This document shows, piece after piece, positions 61,735-64,000 of a DNA stretch of 64,000 bases. The translations under genes were made by a program, and so were the position numbers. The notes beneath the pieces are model-generated. The model saw only the letters and a list, made by a program, of their open reading frames with translations, was not told the DNA's origin and ran no database searches. The stretch's first letter is position 1. Every line of letters starts with the position of its first letter. Origin of the DNA: Roseivivax lentus (lineage in GTDB: Bacteria; Pseudomonadota; Alphaproteobacteria; Rhodobacterales; Rhodobacteraceae). The stretch covers positions 248,001 through 312,000 of the forward strand of contig NZ_FTOQ01000001.1 in the NCBI RefSeq assembly GCF_900156805.1. The letters run 5' to 3'.

Positions 61735-63183
61735 TTATTCCGCGGCGACGTCCAGCGCGCGGCGCGCATCGGAGGCGTCGAGCGGGAAGACCTTCGCGGA
61801 GTTCAGGAGCCAGTTCGGATCGAACACGTCCTTCACCGCCATCTGCGCCTCGAGGTCGGCGGGCGCATATTGCACATGCATCAGGTCGCGCTTCTCGATG
61901 CCGACGCCATGTTCGCCGGTCAGGCAGCCGCCTACCTCGACGCAGAGCTTGAGGATATCCGCGCCCAGTTCTTCGCACTTCTCCAGATCGCCGGGCTTGT
62001 TGGCGTCGAACAGGATGAGCGGGTGCATGTTGCCGTCGCCCGCATGGAACACGTTGGCGACGTCGAGCCCGTATTCCTTCGACATCTCGCCGATGCGGGT
62101 CAGCACGCGGGGCAGCTCCGAGACCGGGATCGTGCCGTCGAGGCACATGTAGTCGTTGATCTGGCCCATCGCGCCGAAGGCCGATTTCCGGCCCAGCCAG
62201 ATGCGGCCCGCCTCGTCGGCATCCTTGGCCTCGCGCAGCTCCACCGGGTTGTGGCGGCGGGCGATGTCCATGATCAGCTTGAGCTGATGGTCGATCTCTT
62301 CGTCCGAGCCTTCGACCTCGACGATCAGCAGCGCCTCGCAGTCGGGATAGCCCGCTTTGGCGAAGGCCTCGCAGGCACGGATGCAGGGGCGGTCCATGAA
62401 CTCGATCGCCACGGGCAGGACGCCCGCCTTGATGATGTCCGACACGCAGGCGCCGGCCACTTCATTGGCGTCGAAGCCCATCAGCACGGGCCGCGCGCCT
62501 TCGGGCTTTCTGAGGATGCGCAAGGTGGCCTCGGTCACGACGCCGAGCTGCCCTTCGGAGCCGCAGATCACACCCAGAAGGTCGAGCCCCGCCGCATCGA
62601 GATGGGCGCCGCCCAGCTCCACCACCGTGCCATCCATCATCACCATGGTGACGCCCAGAAGGTTGTTCGTGGTCACGCCGTATTTCAGGCAATGGGCGCC
62701 CCCGGAATTCATCGCGATATTGCCCGAGATGGCGCAGGCCAGCTGCGACGAGGGATCGGGCGCGTAGAAGAAATCCTGCTCCTCGACGGCACCGGTCACC
62801 GAGAGGTTGGTCCGGCCCGTCTGCACGCGGATGAAACGGTTGTCGTAATCGGTCTCGAGCACCTCGTTCAGCTTCGAGACCCCGAGGATCACGCAATCGG
62901 CGGTGGGCAGCGCGCCACCGGCAAGCGAGGTGCCCGACCCGCGCGGCACCACCGGCACGTCCATCTCGTGGCAGATCTTCAAGACCGCCGCGACCTCTTC
63001 GGTGCTGGCGGGCAGCACGGCGGCCAGCGGCGGGCACTTGTAAGCGGTCAGCGCGTCGCATTCATAGGCCCGCGTCTCGGCCACGTCGTCGATCACCGCA
63101 TCGGCGGGCAGGACGCCGCGCAGCCTGTCCACGATTTCGGCCTTGCGGCTGAGGACACGGGCGTCGGGGGTTGGCATTTGCAT
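61735..63183 (-). CDS. glcD: Glycolate oxidase catalytic subunit GlcD (FAD-linked)
   Basis: A 482-residue FAD-linked oxidase of the VAO family that oxidises glycolate (and D-lactate in homologues) to glyoxylate. VPVVPRGSGTSLAGGALP is the FAD PP-loop, DPSSQLACAISGNIAMNSGGAHCLKYGVTTNNLLG the second motif, and ICGSEGQLGVVTEATLRIL the third. The C-terminal VFHAGDGNMHPLILFD motif carries the active-site His, and GEHGVGIEKRDLM the final family signature. First gene of the operon; divergent from the HemJ-like gene, with 148 bases between. Confidence 0.96.
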   Translation of the reverse strand: MQMPTPDARVLSRKAEIVDRLRGVLPADAVIDDVAETRAYECDALTAYKCPPLAAVLPASTEEVAAVLKICHEMDVPVVPRGSGTSLAGGALPTADCVILGVSKLNEVLETDYDNRFIRVQTGRTNLSVTGAVEEQDFFYAPDPSSQLACAISGNIAMNSGGAHCLKYGVTTNNLLGVTMVMMDGTVVELGGAHLDAAGLDLLGVICGSEGQLGVVTEATLRILRKPEGARPVLMGFDANEVAGACVSDIIKAGVLPVAIEFMDRPCIRACEAFAKAGYPDCEALLIVEVEGSDEEIDHQLKLIMDIARRHNPVELREAKDADEAGRIWLGRKSAFGAMGQINDYMCLDGTIPVSELPRVLTRIGEMSKEYGLDVANVFHAGDGNMHPLILFDANKPGDLEKCEELGADILKLCVEVGGCLTGEHGVGIEKRDLMHVQYAPADLEAQMAVKDVFDPNWLLNSAKVFPLDASDARRALDVAAE

Positions 63184-63331
63184 CGCGAAAACTCCCTTGC
63201 AACTTCGAGGCTATATCTAGCATTCCCCGACGCAAAGCCATAGCCAAGAAACCGGCGGTGCATCGACGCAGGCGACCCGGACGGGGCGCAGGGCCGATTG
63301 TCCGGGGGCGGAACGTACAAGGAACAGCGGC

Positions 63332-63742
63332 ATGATTTGGGTCAAGGTCATTCACATTCTCTGCGTGATGGGCTGGGTGACGTCCATCTTCGCGGTGCCG
63401 CGCGCGCTGATCTACTGGAAACGCGAACATGCCACCCTCGATGCCTTCGGGCCGCTCGGCGATCTGACGATCCGGCTCTACCGCTTTTCGCTGGGCCTCG
63501 GCGTGATCGCCATCATCACCGGCTTCTGGCTCGCGGGCATGCTGGCGATGCCGGGCTGGGTCTGGTGGAAGGTGGCGCTGGTGGCGGCGCTGGCGGTGCA
63601 TTACGGCTGGACCGGCCGGATGGTGCTGCGCGCCCGCCGCGGGGTCTTCACCGAAAGCGATCGCTTCCTGCGCATCTTCAACGAGGTCAGCGTCCTCGGC
63701 GTCATTGCCGTCCTCTGGGTCGTCGTGGCCCAGCCCGCATGA
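63332..63742 (+). CDS. HemJ/CopD-like membrane protein
   Basis: A 136-residue four-helix membrane protein. The N-terminal MIWVKVIHILCVMGWVTSIFAVPRALIYWKRE and the C-terminal FNEVSVLGVIAVLWVVVAQP closely resemble HemJ (UPF0093), the protoporphyrinogen IX oxidase of many alphaproteobacteria. The first-helix His (His8) and a Lys in the third helix (WWKVALVAALAVHYGW), thought to bind haem in HemJ, are present. It is slightly shorter than typical HemJ (about 140-150), so it may be a paralogue. ATGA overlap with the following DUF599 gene. Confidence 0.72.
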   Translation: MIWVKVIHILCVMGWVTSIFAVPRALIYWKREHATLDAFGPLGDLTIRLYRFSLGLGVIAIITGFWLAGMLAMPGWVWWKVALVAALAVHYGWTGRMVLRARRGVFTESDRFLRIFNEVSVLGVIAVLWVVVAQPA

Positions 63743-64000
63743 TGCTGCCCGAGGTGCTGCAATTCATGGCGCCCTCCGACTGGGCCGCGCTCGGCCTCCT
63801 GGTGCTGTGCTGGCTCGGCGTCACCCAGGCGATCGAGCATCCGCCCGCCGCGCGGCCCTCCACCTCGGCGCTGATGTCGGAATATCGCGGCGCCTGGATG
63901 CTGCATTTCCTGCACCGCGATCCGCGCATCTTCGACAGCCAGATCGTCGGCATCCTGCGGCAGGGCGCCACCTTCTTCGCCTCGGCCTCGATGATTTCCA
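63739..64000 (+). CDS. DUF599 family membrane protein (5' part only)
   Basis: The first 87 codons to the window edge: MMLPEVLQFMAPSDWAALGLLVLCWLG, one transmembrane segment, then SEYRGAWMLHFLHRDPRIFDSQIVGILRQGATFFAS. The W..HFLHRDPRIFDSQIV and FFAS blocks match DUF599, a family of unknown function common in Rhodobacterales. The start overlaps the previous stop (ATGATGA); the second ATG at 63742 is equally possible. Incomplete at the window end. Confidence 0.75.
   Translation, partial: MMLPEVLQFMAPSDWAALGLLVLCWLGVTQAIEHPPAARPSTSALMSEYRGAWMLHFLHRDPRIFDSQIVGILRQGATFFASASMIS

Noticed and set aside
1-64000. Insertion sequences, prophage, CRISPR arrays and rRNA genes
   Set aside because: No transposase, integrase, phage structural gene, direct-repeat array or rRNA sequence was found by reading both strands. 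The only RNA gene is tRNA-Pro.

Overview
The window is GC-rich, densely coded DNA with many ATGA or GTGA start/stop overlaps. Gene content points to an alphaproteobacterium of the Rhodobacterales (roseobacter group): DUF1523 and Hint-domain proteins, a UMF1-type MFS carrier, a glcDEF operon, a ROSE-type thermometer in front of an Hsp20 gene, and an exopolysaccharide (EPS) locus with a BY-kinase. No insertion sequence, phage gene, CRISPR array or rRNA operon was seen. The assignment rests on recognising families by eye, not on a database search.

Layout. 1-8.8 kb is housekeeping: recQ (cut by the window edge), YggT, a thioesterase, an MFS carrier, mepA, a phytase-like esterase, a queuosine-precursor transporter, an 18-codon ORF with an extreme Shine-Dalgarno, arfB and an MscS channel. 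9.2-14.9 kb holds leuC, leuD and leuB with two interposed genes, then tRNA-Pro(CGG). 15-19.3 kb has a Hint protein and a four-gene coupled operon headed by a Tat-exported FAD oxidase. 19.6-23.5 kb is a kinase-regulator-kinase-regulator cluster.

About 23.7-53 kb is a large EPS locus. It contains a secreted glycosidase-like protein with Ca-binding repeats, six glycosyltransferases of the GT2 and GT4 types plus a WecB/TagA-type enzyme, a flippase, a Wzz-like protein and a detached BY-kinase, a Wzy-like polymerase, and an SDR/GMC oxidoreductase pair. Inside it, at 28.2-41.0 kb, is a complete small NRPS-PKS line. A formyltransferase-adenylation-carrier protein has a luciferase-like monooxygenase inserted in its A domain and a glycine-like specificity code. 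A PKS (KS-AT-KR-DH-ACP-TE), a GT2 glycosyltransferase and a Sfp-type phosphopantetheinyl transferase complete the operon. The likely sequence of events is formyl-glycine loading, one ketide extension and thioesterase release, with a possible link to the glycan. This is the most novel feature of the window. No Wza exporter or initiating glycosyltransferase is present, so the EPS system must be completed elsewhere.

53-64 kb returns to housekeeping: small conserved proteins, an alpha/beta hydrolase, a gabD-type dehydrogenase, hsp20 with an RpoH-like promoter and ROSE-like hairpin, a trypsin-like protease, the glycolate oxidase operon glcD-glcE-(small membrane protein)-glcF, a HemJ/CopD-like membrane protein and the start of a DUF599 gene.
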